Shown here piece by piece: positions 33,727 to 44,949 of a DNA stretch of 64,000 nucleotides; position 1 is the first letter of the stretch; the number at the start of each line of letters is the position of its first letter. Below the pieces are notes generated by a model. That model saw only the letters and a program-made list of their open reading frames with translations. It was not told the origin of the DNA and searched no databases. Made by a program: the position numbers and the translations under genes. This DNA comes from Hyparrhenia diplandra (Eukaryota; Streptophyta; Magnoliopsida; Poales; Poaceae), in NCBI GenBank assembly GCA_015847255.1, contig JADLZK010011225.1:62001-126000 (forward strand), in the 5' to 3' direction.

Positions 33727-35155
33727 CTACGCTTGGCGTTGCGTGTACTGGCTGATGGCGTTGATTGGAAACCTGCTCAAAAACCGGTGAGTGATCTGCG
33801 CAATCTCACTGTGCGGAGTTCCACATTCTGAGTCGGGTGTTGATCTCTTGGAGCGCTCGGGGTCCACCGTAGAGTGGCGTGGTGGTGGTGGCAACCCTTT
33901 GAGTCGGAGGACACCGAGGTGTGCCTCATGCCATGTTGACCCTCCCGCTTGGTCTACGGGACGAGGTGTGAACATCCCCTCATACTGGAAGGTGGATGTG
34001 AGCCCGGGGTTCAGCGTCGGTGTAAAGAACCCGGGCGTGGGCACTGGTACGGGTGTAGGCTGTGGTATCTGTGAACCACTAGCCTCTCCCATAGCTCTCC
34101 TTCGTGATGCCCTACGAGAAACAGAACTCCTGCGTGCTTCGTCTAGCTCAACTAGAGCGAAGGTGAGTGATGGGGATTTATATAATGAGAGTTCCGGGTT
34201 AGGGAGCGGAATCTCATTTATATATCCCGGAAAATAATAGATAATCTTCTCGTGGTCATTCTCATCAGATTTTATTATGTGCCCTTGTATCAGGTGTGAT
34301 ATTGAAATTTCCAGAGGTGGAGTATCTAGGTATGTGACATTCTCGCCTTCCAATGCACCAATATTACTAGCAATCCTTGTCACAAGAGAGGTACAATAAG
34401 CAGTGTGTGGATTGTTTAAAATTGCTAAGCATGCATTTTATGATTTCTTTTACGGGGAGCAATCTTTCTCTTGTGAACTATGGCATAGAGGCATTGCATC
34501 TCAACATCTAAAAAGACGGTGAAATTCATGCCTAGGGAACAAAGTTATGGCAATCCATTTTTGCATAAATTTCAATGTTGGATGATGTATGTTGGCATTA
34601 GAAGGGCGAAACCTAGGATCTGTAGGAACTATGGTGGAGATTTCAGTGTAAAAGGCGGCACGATTAAAATCTGGTAAAGCAACAGCTAAGTTTGTGCAAC
34701 ATTTCTTAGCATCAAAGCCTATGTGCCTAGCCAGTTCTTGCCAAGTGTAATAGTAGTATTTACCAAAAAGTCTGAAGCTAACACCTTGATCATGAACTTC
34801 CAAAGATCCTAGAAATTGGATGGTGAGGAGGCGAGAGCCTGGCTCATCGGGGGTGCAATCCCGGACCATCCAATAGTTTTCCAAATGATGGGGAATTCGA
34901 TATCCATACCTAGTTTTTCGAGGGCATCGTCGGGAAGCGAGGAGCGGGAGCGAAGTCTCGATTCTTGAGGATGTTGTAGGCTTGCATCTCCGTTCTCCTT
35001 CCGGTCGAGGTGCGGTGCATCGGCTTCCTCGTCGTCATCCCCGTGGGTGCTTGTTCTTGCTCTTGCTCTTGCGAGGGTACGTCTTCTTCATATGCTTCGG
35101 TGTTGTCGAAGTACATACTCGAGCTTCCTTGGGAGAGCCTCGCACTTCTTCTCAC
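33727..35155 (-). pseudogene. Athila-type extra ORF of element D, two breaks
   Basis: Three successive minus-strand frames make up one ORF: 35155-34910 (MRRSARLSQGSSSMYFDNTE), 34884-34501 (LLTIQFLGSLEVHDQGVSFR ... NIHHPTLKFMQKWIAITLFP) and 34383-33727 (MTRIASNIGALEGENVTYLD, ending in a Pro-rich tail). The middle piece resembles the Athila ORF family found beside pol in plants. I see no signal peptide or clear membrane segment, so an envelope role is not supported. Breaks are near 34905 and 34440. Confidence 0.6.
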
Positions 35156-35855
35156 GCCCCCTCTTGATCACGCTTGCCGCTTTCACGAACATGTTAGCGA
35201 ACAAAGCGACGGAATGGAAACAAGTGCTTACCCTTGGAGAGACTTGGGAGAGAGAGCTTGTGAGAGAGTGTCTTTGGTGTTCTTGCACTAGAGCTTTGGA
35301 ATGCTTTGCGGAGTGCAAGAAGTGAGCAAATAGCGAAATGAGAGAGTGAGGGAGTGAGAATGAGAGGGGTGGAGAGCTCTTCCGGCCACCTCGAATTTAT
35401 AGCCCGATGCACCCTCGACACTCGGACGAAGGCAACGGCTAGTGCTCGAGACCGTTTGGCCCGTGGCGGGAGGCGCCGCAAGGGGGCGGCCGCCGAGGAT
35501 CGGGCTCTTTGTCGCCTCGCTGGCAGGTGTGTTCAAACGGTCGAATTCGACCGTTGTATGTGGTGCAACGGTTGAGTTCGACCGCGTAACTTTATTTTCT
35601 CATTTTCTCTCATTTTATAAATGTTTGAATAATAATTTTTTTTTTGGAATAAAGTTTTATTCAGAGTATAAAATCTTATCAATCTATATATATTATTATT
35701 TTTAAATTTTAATTAATATAGCAGTGAATATATAATATGAAAAGGAATTTTTTTTTTAATATTAAGGGTTATGGTAAAAGGAAATTAATTAAGTAAAGAG
35801 GTTATGAATTTAAATAATTTAATATGAGGAAAATAAATTTATAGAAGGAAAATTT
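35156..35855 (-). mobile_element. Element D GC-rich then AT-rich spacer
   Basis: 35190-35590 is a leader-like stretch upstream of the extra ORF with runs of GAGAGA type. 35590-35855 is strongly AT-rich with no open frame. This is where pol would lie in a complete element. Confidence 0.5.
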
Positions 35856-36541
35856 TTATTTCTTACCTTTAGTGAAGCTTACCTTTAGGCTTGCTTCACA
35901 CGCCATGCCTTCTTCGTATTTTTGGATGGTGATGTGGTAGGTGATGGCGACTTTATTTCTTCTTGAATCTTCTCGGGGTTGTAGGGGCACGTTCCTCCTC
36001 CTTCTTGGTAGGTACAGACTTCCTCTTTGGTTTTGTGCGTCGTGCGTTTCACGGGGTCCTTTTGCCTTGATTTGTTGTCTTTGCTTGGGGTTCAACCTTT
36101 TTCTTTTCTGGGATTTCTTCCGGTTGTACCCATTGAATAGGCATTGGACCATCGTCTTGGTCGGAAGTCGACCCTTCCCTTGCCAACATGGATAGTAGCG
36201 TTTGTTGTGTTGAGGAATGGTCTCCCCAACAACAATGCTACGTGATCTTCTTCTCCCATGTCGCGGCGACGATGAAGTCTCATGGGGGCGTAGCTATCCT
36301 TCACCCTTACCAAAATGTCTCGAAGAATCCCTTCCGGCTTTATTATTGTCGATCCGCCATTCGAGTTTGGTCTTGGTGCGGGACAATGGGAAGTGTAGGG
36401 CGTGTCATTGGCCTTCTTTGACATAATGTTGACACTTGCCCCTAGATCCACGGTGGCGTTGCCGAACGTATATGGGCCTATTGAGCGAGGTAATCGTTGG
36501 GCTCCCTGGATCCTCTTTCTTCTCTCAAAAGGTAAATCCAC
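35856..36541 (-). pseudogene. Element D protease-like domain and tail
   Basis: The frame 36541-36092 contains TFGNATVDLGASVNIMSKKA (DLG active-site form) and, about 80 codons later, LLLGRPFLNTTNATI, the protease flap signature. A frameshift moves the C-terminal basic tail to 36152-35856 (KKSQKRKRLNPKQRQQIKAK), which ends at the same place as the equivalent tail in J. It would process gag. Confidence 0.75.
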
Positions 36542-37799
36542 AACAACATCCGGTATAACCCGTTTTACAGGTGTGGTTGTTTATTGTTACCATGTTAGCA
36601 GATTCAATGGGGCCCTCGGCTTCGGTGAGTCCTTTACCATGTTGGGTGCAAGCTGCAGCAGATTAGTTGAGCTATTTGGGTTTCTATCATTTTATTCAAA
36701 CTCAATTGATTCTTTCTTGCAGAAGATAGGGTTTCTAATTTTGTGTTCACATTTTCAAGCATTTTATCATTAGACAATAATTTCTTGTTTAAGCTTTCAT
36801 TAATTTTAGCTTGACCGTAAAACAAGATCTTTCAAGGAGGGTTGATTGGAATTGAAATTGGAATTGTAACGAGAATTGTAAATGTTACCTCCTTGTGGGC
36901 GATTCTCGATTGTTCCACCCATTGTTATTACCTAGACGAAATCCGTTGTTGTGAAGGCTACCTCTTCTCGAGTTTCGGGACAAGAACTTCCCGAATGTCC
37001 AACCTCTCCACGAGACTTCACATGTAATATGTGAGTCCATGGGGAGTGTAGCTTCGCTTGACGGAGCTTGGTCGTCAGTCTTTTCATCAGGAGATCGATC
37101 TTTGCCGCAGCAGATCCGTTTCCTTTCTTGTGTGCATACCTTTACGTGTTCTACGAGGGGCCCGTTCTTCTCCCCGGCTTTGGTTCTCGATCATCTTCTC
37201 GATGGCGCTTACGCTTTCTCAACGGTGAGGGATAAGAACGCCCCTCCGGCGGCAAACATCTATGTGGCCCTTTGACATGGTCGTAAGACCATTGTAGAAG
37301 ATACGAAGGGCGAGCCACTTCTCCATGCCATGGTGTGGGCGGGCGAGGATGTACTCTTGCGACCTCTCCCACGCCTACGGTATGGGTTACATTCTTGTCT
37401 GGCGGAAATTGGAAATTCTTGCCCTTGCAGGGCATTGGTTTTGCCCATTGGGAAGAACCTTGCGAGGAATGCGGTGGAGCATTTACTCCAAGTCTTGATG
37501 ACCTCCTTGTCCTTGTAGAACCATTGCTTCGCTTTCCCCACTAGGGAGAAAGGAAACAAGCGAGCGATTGCAGACGGCTCAACGTCCTGATGATGGCGAT
37601 TGTGTCGCCACGGCTCCAAGAAGTTTCGAGATGAGCATTTGCGTCCTCGCTTGGTAGTCCACAGAATGGACTTGCTTGTACCATCGTGATGAGGCCGGTC
37701 CTTAACTCAAAGTTCTTGTCGCCCAAGTTGACACGGGGGGCCAAGCGGGACATTGCCCACGGCAGGGGACAGAGTAGTCGAAAGTGTCTTGGTGGCCAT
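36542..37799 (-). pseudogene. Element D gag, frameshifted
   Basis: The start is the ATG at 37799 (MATKTLSTTLSPAVGNVPLG), aligned with the gag starts at 9957 in J and 63564 in G. Later pieces keep ITMVQASPFCGLPSEDANAH and IARLFPFSLVGKAKQWFYKD, the latter in the frame 37619-37260. Beyond about 37250 only fragments are visible towards the protease. Confidence 0.75.
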
Positions 37800-38069
37800 G
37801 AGTGTTGGTGAAGATGGTACTTGGATGACAAGGTGCAACCTCCTCGGGAGTGATGACGGGAAGAGTGGGCTGAACCCGACTCCTTACGGCGGCCTCTGCG
37901 GATCGTCGGCCAGTTATTCGGCGAGGTTGCGACCAGTCATACACTATCCTGTTTTCATCCACAAAAGGAAGAAAACAAAAAGAGTTAGCCCTGCAAAGAT
38001 TAGGGCTATCATCCATACATGTGGTTATGATCATCTTTATTTATTTATTTTTTAACCTTGCCTTCCCAA
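37800..38069 (-). mobile_element. Element D leader between the primer site and gag
   Basis: A short untranslated leader. On the minus strand it contains GACTGGTCGCAACCTCGCCG, like the leader before gag in G (GACCGGTCGCAATCTACCGG). Confidence 0.55.
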
Positions 38070-38091
38070 ACAACGGCGCCGAGAAAATGCT
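38070..38091 (-). other. Primer binding site of element D, altered
   Basis: The minus strand reads AGCATTTTCTCGGCGCCGTT next to the LTR. TCGGCGCCGTT replaces the usual TGGCGCCGTT, so the site carries a small change. Confidence 0.65.
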
Positions 38092-39740
38092 TGTTGGCGT
38101 TTCTTAACGTTAATACTAGGATTAGATATTAAACCTATTCCGACAGCGGTACCGGAAATGCTTGTTGGCATTTCTTAGCGCCATCACTAAGAATAGATAT
38201 TATGATAACGTCGAGAGAACGTCGGGTGATAGGCGAATTGAATATTGCAAGGGTCAACCCATAGCGCGCGGATCTATCATCGTAGCATTTCACCCGGTGA
38301 GTATTCGGGTATCGTTCATTTATATTTTCCCATGGGAAGGCAGGTTTAGATTTAATATGATGATGATAGCCCACAATGTATGTATGGATAGCCACTAATC
38401 ATGTACAGGGGTAAGTGACAATAATATTGGAGATAGTGGTGACACACACACTTCTTGAGCACTAGAAGGAGTAAATATAAAATAACAAAAGGGGAAAATC
38501 TATGTTGAGTTGGCTATTCTAATATCGCCAATGCGTCGGACTATAGTCTACATACGTCATTCATGGTTCATAGCAGAGATGGGCTAAAGTGATGAGGAGA
38601 TGCCCGGGCTGGTATCCGCCCCGGTTGCACTTGATAAGACTCCAACCCAACACCGGACGTGGAGGAGTGCAAAGGCGGGACAGAGTTGTCACACCTCTGC
38701 CGCCTACCTCACTACCGTGGGATGCCGGCATTTCCCAGATGATTCCATATAAACCTAAGCACCATGCTTACATTTATAGAGAACTACCTAAACTCCCCGC
38801 GGTACCCCGACCCTACGGATCGACAGGAAAGAGTAAAGGTAAACCCGAAGGTACACGGACCATCATTTCGAACTTAGTTCTACTACGTTCCAAGAATAAA
38901 ATATGATTCAATTAGCCTAAAGTTAGTCATGTTAATTATCACATTATACTAACTATATTCTAGTTGGCACAATATGAATATAACATGAGGATAACTATAC
39001 TCTAGTTCATATGCATTGCGATATAAATAATAAGACTTGAATAAAGGAAAGAACTTCATAGTAAAATTACCAAAAGATCCTTCCAAGGAGACAAGCCCTC
39101 CTTGAAGCTCCGCCTAACTCAAATACTAACACTAAACTAATGAAGGGGAGAGAGTGGTGCTCAAGGTGAGAATGTAACAATGTGATGTGTAGTGTGTTGG
39201 TGTGTGTCCTCTTTCAAGTGAGGAGTGCCTCTCTTTATATAGTGGAGAGGAGGAGGGAATGGAGGGCTCTCCTTGCTTCGAGCTGTTCTTGGCGGGAACG
39301 AAAGTTTGCACTACATGCAACCGCCGCTTGAAGTTCGCACCAAACCGCCCGAGGAGAAGGGGCGGGAAGGGAGGCCGAAATATTGCGCCGACCCGCGCGG
39401 TGGCCGGACGGCCTGGGCTGCGCCTCTCGGCCCCGGCCTTCTCCTGTCCACGCGTTTTTGTCGTCCATATGTTGGGCCTATGGTGGTGCATGGGCCAAAT
39501 TGTCTTGTGAGGGTTTGGTCCTCTTTGCTCAATCCACTCCTTGGCGTCTTTTATTCAATGCGCTTTCTTATTTATTTGGCGACTTTGTACTGTTTCCACT
39601 TTTTTACACGAAAAACATAATTTCTACAAATACAAGTGGAACTAGGTTAGAAGTAAAGGTATATGTAACATAAGTTTGCCCCTTTCTCATGAATTGGATA
39701 TAAGTTGGCGGTATAATATACTCGATAATGACCGCCAACA
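38092..39740 (-). mobile_element. 5' LTR of element D
   Basis: Near-identical to 30914-32562; the differences are mostly one- to three-base changes at GC-rich sites. The duplicated LTR-end block is present here too (38092 and 38163). A minus-strand TATA box is at about 39234-39242. Confidence 0.9.
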
Positions 39741-40189
39741 ATCTTGACTTCTCTAGCCCTAGACTCTCAGAATAAATCTAAAGAATGAATTCCTATAATG
39801 AATTAGGGTTTCAGGGGGTAGCTCTGCCCTTGCTTTTATAGCCCCATAGGATGAATCTCAGCCCTTGGATCAAACCGACTTGATTGGACGGTGTAGATCT
39901 ACTCCATAGGTCGGTTGTAGGAAGGTTCCAGAAGCAGGACACGTGGATTCACTAGGGGGTGCCGCGTGGCACCATTGGTGGGGCCGCCCGGCCCCAGATC
40001 TCAGCATGTGGGCCTCGGCCTTCGTGAGCTCTCTTCTTTTGTCCTTTAGACCCTTGGAATTTATACTAATCGCCCTTGTTCAGTCCTTTTCTCGTGGAAA
40101 TCATTAGAAATAATAAAACTTTAGTAGCATTCATCCCATGATTGATTGCATTTCATATATATAAAAGTGGTCAATAACTACCGTCAACA
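39741..40189 (-). mobile_element. 5' LTR of element A, second part
   Basis: Resumes with the ATCTT duplication and matches 1955-2486, apart from the roughly 80-bp gap near 40095. It ends CCGTCAACA and is followed by AGCGC, A's target duplication. Confidence 0.9.
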
Positions 40190-40194
40190 AGCGC

Positions 40195-40955
40195 ACCAGC
40201 AACCGCTAGGGTTAGCAAGTCCGGCGCGGATTCTTCGCCGCGATTCAAGGCGCGCCACAATCGGCTGCGTCGATCCGGTAAGTGTCACGCCAGATCGACC
40301 CCGGTTGTTGATGGATCGGACCTTGAGGCCGGGCAGTTCCGGCTCAAGAGCTTTTGGAGCAGGCCGAGCGGGACAAGGCGGGCTGGTTAAGACCATCCAG
40401 GAGATGGAGGAGGACCGCGCTGGTGAGTCTCGGGAACCCCTGACCATCATCTGTGTCTTGATCGTTTCTTTGAGTAACCTCTGTTTGTTTGTACAACGAG
40501 TAGAGCTGGTGCCTTGGCCTAGCTCCAAGCATTTGAGCAGAAAGCGCCATCCGGCCGAGCGCGCTAGAGCCATCACCATCGGTGTTGCCCCCATCCTTGA
40601 TGCCATCCAAAGCGCAACGATCGGGGGTGCTGAAGGCGCAGCAGCGGCCCGCACCGACTTCAGAAACGTGGTCGAGCGGAGCGCGGCGTCGTGGGTGAAC
40701 TTTCAGGAGTTCACCCACAATGTGCTGCGTGACGTCGCTCGCCACACTCTTGCCGTGGTAAGGTCGCACTACCCCGGCGTCGACTTGGGGCGCATCCGTG
40801 AGGGGTACGCCGATAGGACCTCCGAGCTTAACGTCGGCGAGCTGCGCAGGACCAGCGACGTGACGGCGGCTGTCCTCGATGCATACATGGATCCTCTTGC
40901 ACCTGAAGAAGAAGAAGAAGAAGAAGCCCAGCTGGATGATGCCCGGGTGGAGTAA
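40195..40955 (+). pseudogene. Antisense extra gene of element B, C-terminal part, probably intron-bearing
   Basis: An open frame runs on the strand opposite to pol, from ATG 40313 (MDRTLRPGSSGSRAFG) to 40955. A likely 81-nt intron lies at 40423-40503 (CTG|GTGAGT, pyrimidine-rich, CGAGTAG); its length divisible by three explains why the frame stays open through it as a hydrophobic stretch. GTAAGT at 40279 may begin a leader intron. The C-terminal part (HTLAVVRSHYPGVDLGRIRE, acidic tail) resembles proteins annotated in grasses as putative gypsy-type transposon (PF04195), whose N-terminal domain is missing. The promoter lies at about 1105, now separated by element A. Confidence 0.65.
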
Positions 40956-41665
40956 AAATGTGTATTTGAAGCTTGGCTGTGATGCGCCCGCGTGTGGGCG
41001 GCTTAAACACTTGTTATTTTGTTTATGTATATATGTCGTGGTCGTCGTTCATTAGAGTTGTCATGATTTAAATTCCAGTCCTAGCCTCTGAGTGTTGGTA
41101 TAGCCATGACGAGGAGCGCGTTGCTCAGGCACGTTCTTGGGCTGTTCAACCTCACAGAGGAGGTCACTGCCAACTACCAAATACGCAGAGCACGGAGCTT
41201 CATGTATGCATTTGAGAAGTAGTCGGAGACAGGGCCGGCTCTAGGGGAATTTAGTGACAATATGATTGCCGAAGTAGATAGGCAAAAGCGTGAAGTAAGT
41301 GAAGTTAAAAGTTTGCAAATACTTGAATCGTTAGACTTTGGTCCTTCGCCAAAGCATTCCAGCCCTGGCTGACCGGTTATCCGGTGATGTGAGGTCTTTG
41401 TGACCCGGGCACACACCGAACACTTAGTCAACTAGAGAGACCTTGCTGACCACTCGTGACCTTGAGGAGCTGAGCCGGCGATGCACGTACAAGCGAGACA
41501 AAATCGACTCTAGAAGTACTCGGAAGAGAGGAAGGCTAACGACTAATTATTTGCAAATCAGCAAAAGCGAAGAAGATAGTTAGACGAAAGCTGCGAAGCA
41601 TTTTTACTCAAGTATCTGAAAAGACATAATAAAAGAGTACATATCTGTGATGTAGAAATCCCCGT
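40956..41665 (-). mobile_element. Element B spacer between the antisense gene and pol
   Basis: Convergent 3' ends of the antisense gene and pol meet here. No gene is supported; the few open frames have no recognisable motif. Confidence 0.5.
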
Positions 41666-42900
41666 TCAAGGGTAGAACCGTCGAAGATGCTCAATATTCC
41701 ATGAATTAGGGATGTCAACACCGCCTAACGTGGTGAGCCTGTAGGAACCTGGTCGGGTGCATGTCTTGACTATGAAGGGGCCCTCCCAGTGTGACGATAG
41801 CTTGTGAACGCTCTTCTGCTTCCGGCGTAGTACTTGATCACCAATCGCAGAGGCCCAATCACACACAATGTGATTGTAGTACCACCGTATGCCTTCGAGG
41901 TATTTAACCGTCCTAATGCATGAGTCGAGGCGCCGCTCCTCATGGGCATTGATATCGTCCTCCCGAGGAGTATTAGAAGCTTCTTCATCATGGTTTTCCA
42001 CCCTTGGTGCCCGGAACGCAATGTCAGTTGGTAGAATAGCTTCTGACCCGAATACCATGAAGTACGGGGAGACACCAGTGTTGCGACTAGGCTGGGTGCA
42101 TAGTCCCCAAACTACTGAAGGTAGCTCTTTTAGCCATCTGCCCGGGTACTTGCCATCTGGTTGAAACAACCGCTTCCTCAATGCTTCTAGAATCATGCCG
42201 TTTACGCATTCAGCCTGCCCGTTGGCCCTCGGGTGAGCCACCGACACATACTTCACAACAATGCCCCTTTCGTCGTAGAAATCCTAGAAGTGGGTGCCTG
42301 TGAAGGTGCTGCCCAAGTCCATGGTGATAGAATTCGGTAGGCCGAAGCAATGGATAATGCTGTCGAGCATCTCAGTGGCCTTGTAGGAATTAGCATCGAC
42401 CAGAGGCATATACACTATCCACTTAGAAAATTTGTCGATCATGACAAACACCCATTTGAAACCTCCTAGGGCAGCCTTAAAGGGCCCGATCCCGTCTAGT
42501 CCCTAGCATGAGAAAGGCCATGAGGCGGGTATTACTTGGAGCTTGTGAGCCGGGACATGTGTCTGTTTAGCGAAGAATTGACAATTTGAACAGTGATGAA
42601 CCAGGTTTTCTACGTCGGTGACTGCGGACAGCTAGTAGAATCTGGCCTAGAACACCTTTCCGACCAGAGTGCATGATGTTGCGTGGTTGCCATAGGTGCC
42701 ACCGTGAATCTCGTCGAATAACTTGAGCCCTTCGGACTTGGTGATGCACTTCTGTAATACCCAGTCGCCCGAGTTCTTCCGCATAAGCGCCCCGTCTATG
42801 AGAACATAGTGCTTGCTGCGTCGAATAAGTCCTTCCATCTCAATCACATCTTCAGGTACCAAGGCCTCGGTTAGGTACTTGATGATCGGGATCTGCTAGT
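41666..42900 (-). pseudogene. Element B integrase
   Basis: The zinc-binding part lies at 42862-42600 (GALMRKNSGDWVLQKC, then EIHGGTYGNHA, with the CxxC pair in a shifted frame). The core at about 42500-42200 shows GLDGIGPFKAALGGFKW and ITMDLGSTFTG in frames interrupted by stops. From 42256 an open 196-codon frame continues with SVAHPRANGQAECVNGMI, holding the catalytic glutamate, through FGSEAILPTDIAFR to the C-terminal region (WNIEHLRRFYP). All three catalytic residues are visible but not in one frame. Confidence 0.82.
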
Positions 42901-43029
42901 CTTCATCTTCCTATGCAGGGATTGCCGCAACAATTTGGTCGGCGGTTGGCTCTGATGTCTCATCGTCCTTTTCTTGAATAGAGGGCTTCATCAGATCTTC
43001 CACAAAGACTCTTGCCGGCACTTTGGCTC

Positions 43030-43470
43030 AGGAGGAACCTATCTTAGATAGCTCGTCTCTTTGCTTGGTTCTTGTCCCAAATGACTTGTTGGGCGAGCCC
43101 ATAGAATTTGCCATCTAGCTTCCCGATCATTTGCGCAATTTGCATCCATCTTCTCGTTCTTGAAATCCCAATCTTTGTTTACACGGTGAACAACGAGAGC
43201 GAGTCGCCGAACACCATGAGGCGCTTGATCCCCAACTAAACCGCTATCCGGTGGCCATGTAGCACCGCCGTACTCGGCAGCATTGTTGGAGGCCTTGAAG
43301 TGTAGCCGGAGAACATATCTAATCTTGTCCCCGAAGGTGAGATGAAATAAATTCTGCTCCGGGGCCATCGATGTTAAGCGAACCATCGAAATACATCGCC
43401 CGGCTCCGGAGGTGTTGTCTTCAACTGGAGTCTCCAGTGTCTGTCCACTCGTAGAGGAAATCTACAACCA
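43030..43470 (-). pseudogene. Element B second RNase H-like domain
   Basis: The frame 43386-43039 reads SMAPEQNLFHLTFGDKIRYV, then RLHFKASNNAAEYGG and ALVVHRVNKDW. These are landmarks of the extra cellular-type RNase H of Tat elements. The catalytic aspartate region just before (FDGS-like) is in another frame. Confidence 0.72.
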
Positions 43471-43471
43471 C

Positions 43472-44200
43472 CTATGATTTGATGGTGGCTCTGCTTTTGT
43501 ACTCCATGTCAAACAGGCTAAGCTCAATTGCCCACTTACAGATGCGGCCACTGGCATCCTTATTGCGTAAGGTGTCTCCTAGCGGGTAATCAGAGACCAC
43601 AACAATGGGATGAGTGTTCAAGTAATGACACAACTTGCACGATGTAATAAGGATGGTATAGAGCAGCTTTTGCACATGGAGATATCGAATCTTGGACTCA
43701 TTAAGTACCTCGCTGACGAAGTAGACCGGCCGCTGAACCGGGTAGGCATGTCCAGCTTCCTCTCACTCGATGACCAAGGCGGTGCTGACCACGTGGTTGG
43801 TCGTTGTGATGTAGAGCAGCATCTCTTCGCCCTCGTTAGAGGCCACCAGGACTAGGGGTGAGGTAAGGAACTTCTTGAAGCCTTCAAAAGCTTCATCGGC
43901 CTTGTTGGTCCACTTGAACGCCTCCCCAGCCCTGAGGAGTTTGAAGAATGGCAGACCCTTCTCATCGAGCCTTGCGGCAAAGCGACAAAAGGGCCACCAT
44001 GCACTGTCAACTTCTAGGCGTCCTTCACATTACGAGGTGGCTTCATCCTCATGATGGCATGAATCTTCTACGGGTTGGGTTCGATGCCATGTCAGCTGAT
44101 AATGTTGCCGAGAAGGTTGCCCGACGGGACACCGAAGACGCACTTGCCCGGGTTGAGCTTCCACTGATAGCTGTTGAGCTTTTCAAAAACCTTCACGAGG
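43472..44200 (-). pseudogene. Element B reverse transcriptase connection and first RNase H
   Basis: The frame 43675-43472 shows KLCHYLNTHPIVVVSDYPLG and GRICKWAIELSLFDMEYKSR, the end of the first RNase H region. Upstream to 44200 the minus strand gives thumb and connection sequence in broken frames. GC content is much higher than in the Athila elements. Confidence 0.75.
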
Positions 44201-44700
44201 TTGTCGACCAGAGTGTGAGCCTACGCTGTCTTCACCATGACATCATTGACATAAGCCTGAGCTATCTCAGGGATGAGCTTGTCCAGGCAGCCCTGGATAG
44301 CCCGCTGATATGTGGCACCAGCGTTCCTCAACTCGAAGGACATGGTCTTGTAGCAGTAGGCGCCGAACGGGATGACGAACGACGTCTTCTCCTGGTCTTC
44401 CTCCTTAAGGGCGATCTGGTGATACCCAGAATAGCAGTTGAGGAAGCTTAAGAGCTCGCATCCTGCAGTAGAATCTACAACTTGGTCTATGCATGGAAGC
44501 CTGAAAGGGTCTTTAGGGCAAGCCCTATTGAGATCGGTATAATCAACGCACATTCTCCATTCTTTATTCTCCTTCTTTACAAGAACCGGGTTGGCTAACC
44601 ACTCTGGATGATAGACTTCTTTAATAAAACCAGCATCTAAGAGCCTAGTAACTTCTTCCTTGATGGCAGCACTCTTCTACTTGGAGAAGCGACGGAGTTT
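44201..44700 (-). pseudogene. Element B reverse transcriptase palm, catalytic residue lost
   Basis: The frame 44553-44221 reads MCVDYTDLNRACPKDPFRLP, LSFLNCYSGYHQIALKEEDQ, then AQAYVNDVMVKTA. The catalytic motif should be YVDD; here the first aspartate is asparagine, explained by one G-to-A change at a CG site. Upstream codons to about 44680 continue the finger region (WLANPVLVKKE). It is inactive as read. Confidence 0.85.
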
Positions 44701-44949
44701 CTGCTTGCACGGCTTGGCCGTCTTCTTGACTTTCAGGGCGTGCTTGATTCGGCTCCGGGGAACTCCGGGCATATCCACAGGATTCCAAGCAAATACACTC
44801 ACATTGTCCCTCAGGAACTGGATGAGTGTGTCTTCCTATTTGTCATCAAGGTTGGCCCTGATCTTGGTGGTCTTGGACGGATCACCTACGACCAACTGGA
44901 TCTCCTTTGTATCTCGTGGACTTGGTGTTCTTCTTGTTCATCTCCTCCT

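Larger units (their letters stand above)
30914..39740 (-). mobile_element. Element D: Athila-like retrotransposon without polymerase genes, inserted in A's LTR
   Basis: LTRs are at 30914-32562 and 38092-39740, both 1649 bp, with duplication ATCTT on each side. The minus-strand order is primer site, gag, protease-like domain, an Athila-type extra ORF, minisatellite and purine tract. No reverse transcriptase, RNase H or integrase motif can be found between the protease (ends about 35856) and the extra ORF (starts 35155). The missing part matches the missing part of element J. It would have needed another element's enzymes to move. Confidence 0.88.
1209..40189 (-). mobile_element. Element A: Athila-type Ty3/gypsy retrotransposon carrying two nested elements
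   Basis: Both LTRs start TGTTGGTATAAATT and end ACC(A/G)TCAACA. The duplication AGCGC flanks it (1204-1208 and 40190-40194). The coding strand is minus: primer site beside the right LTR, then gag, protease and reverse transcriptase to 27412, element I, then RNase H and integrase down to 5161, an extra ORF and a long AT-rich 3' region. Element I (7006-27406) and element D (30914-39740) lie inside it, so about 9.8 kb belongs to A itself. A tRNA-Asp-type primer site and an ORF after integrase fit Athila. Confidence 0.9.

Noticed and set aside
35190..35590. Protein-coding host gene in the GC-rich stretch of element D
   Set aside because: Frames are open on both strands with Arg/Ser/Ala-rich content; it lies inside D next to its extra ORF and has no recognisable domain.
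40146..40312. Antisense gene of B starting at 40146
   Set aside because: Those first codons lie in the end of A's LTR and the target duplication, so they are not part of the original gene.
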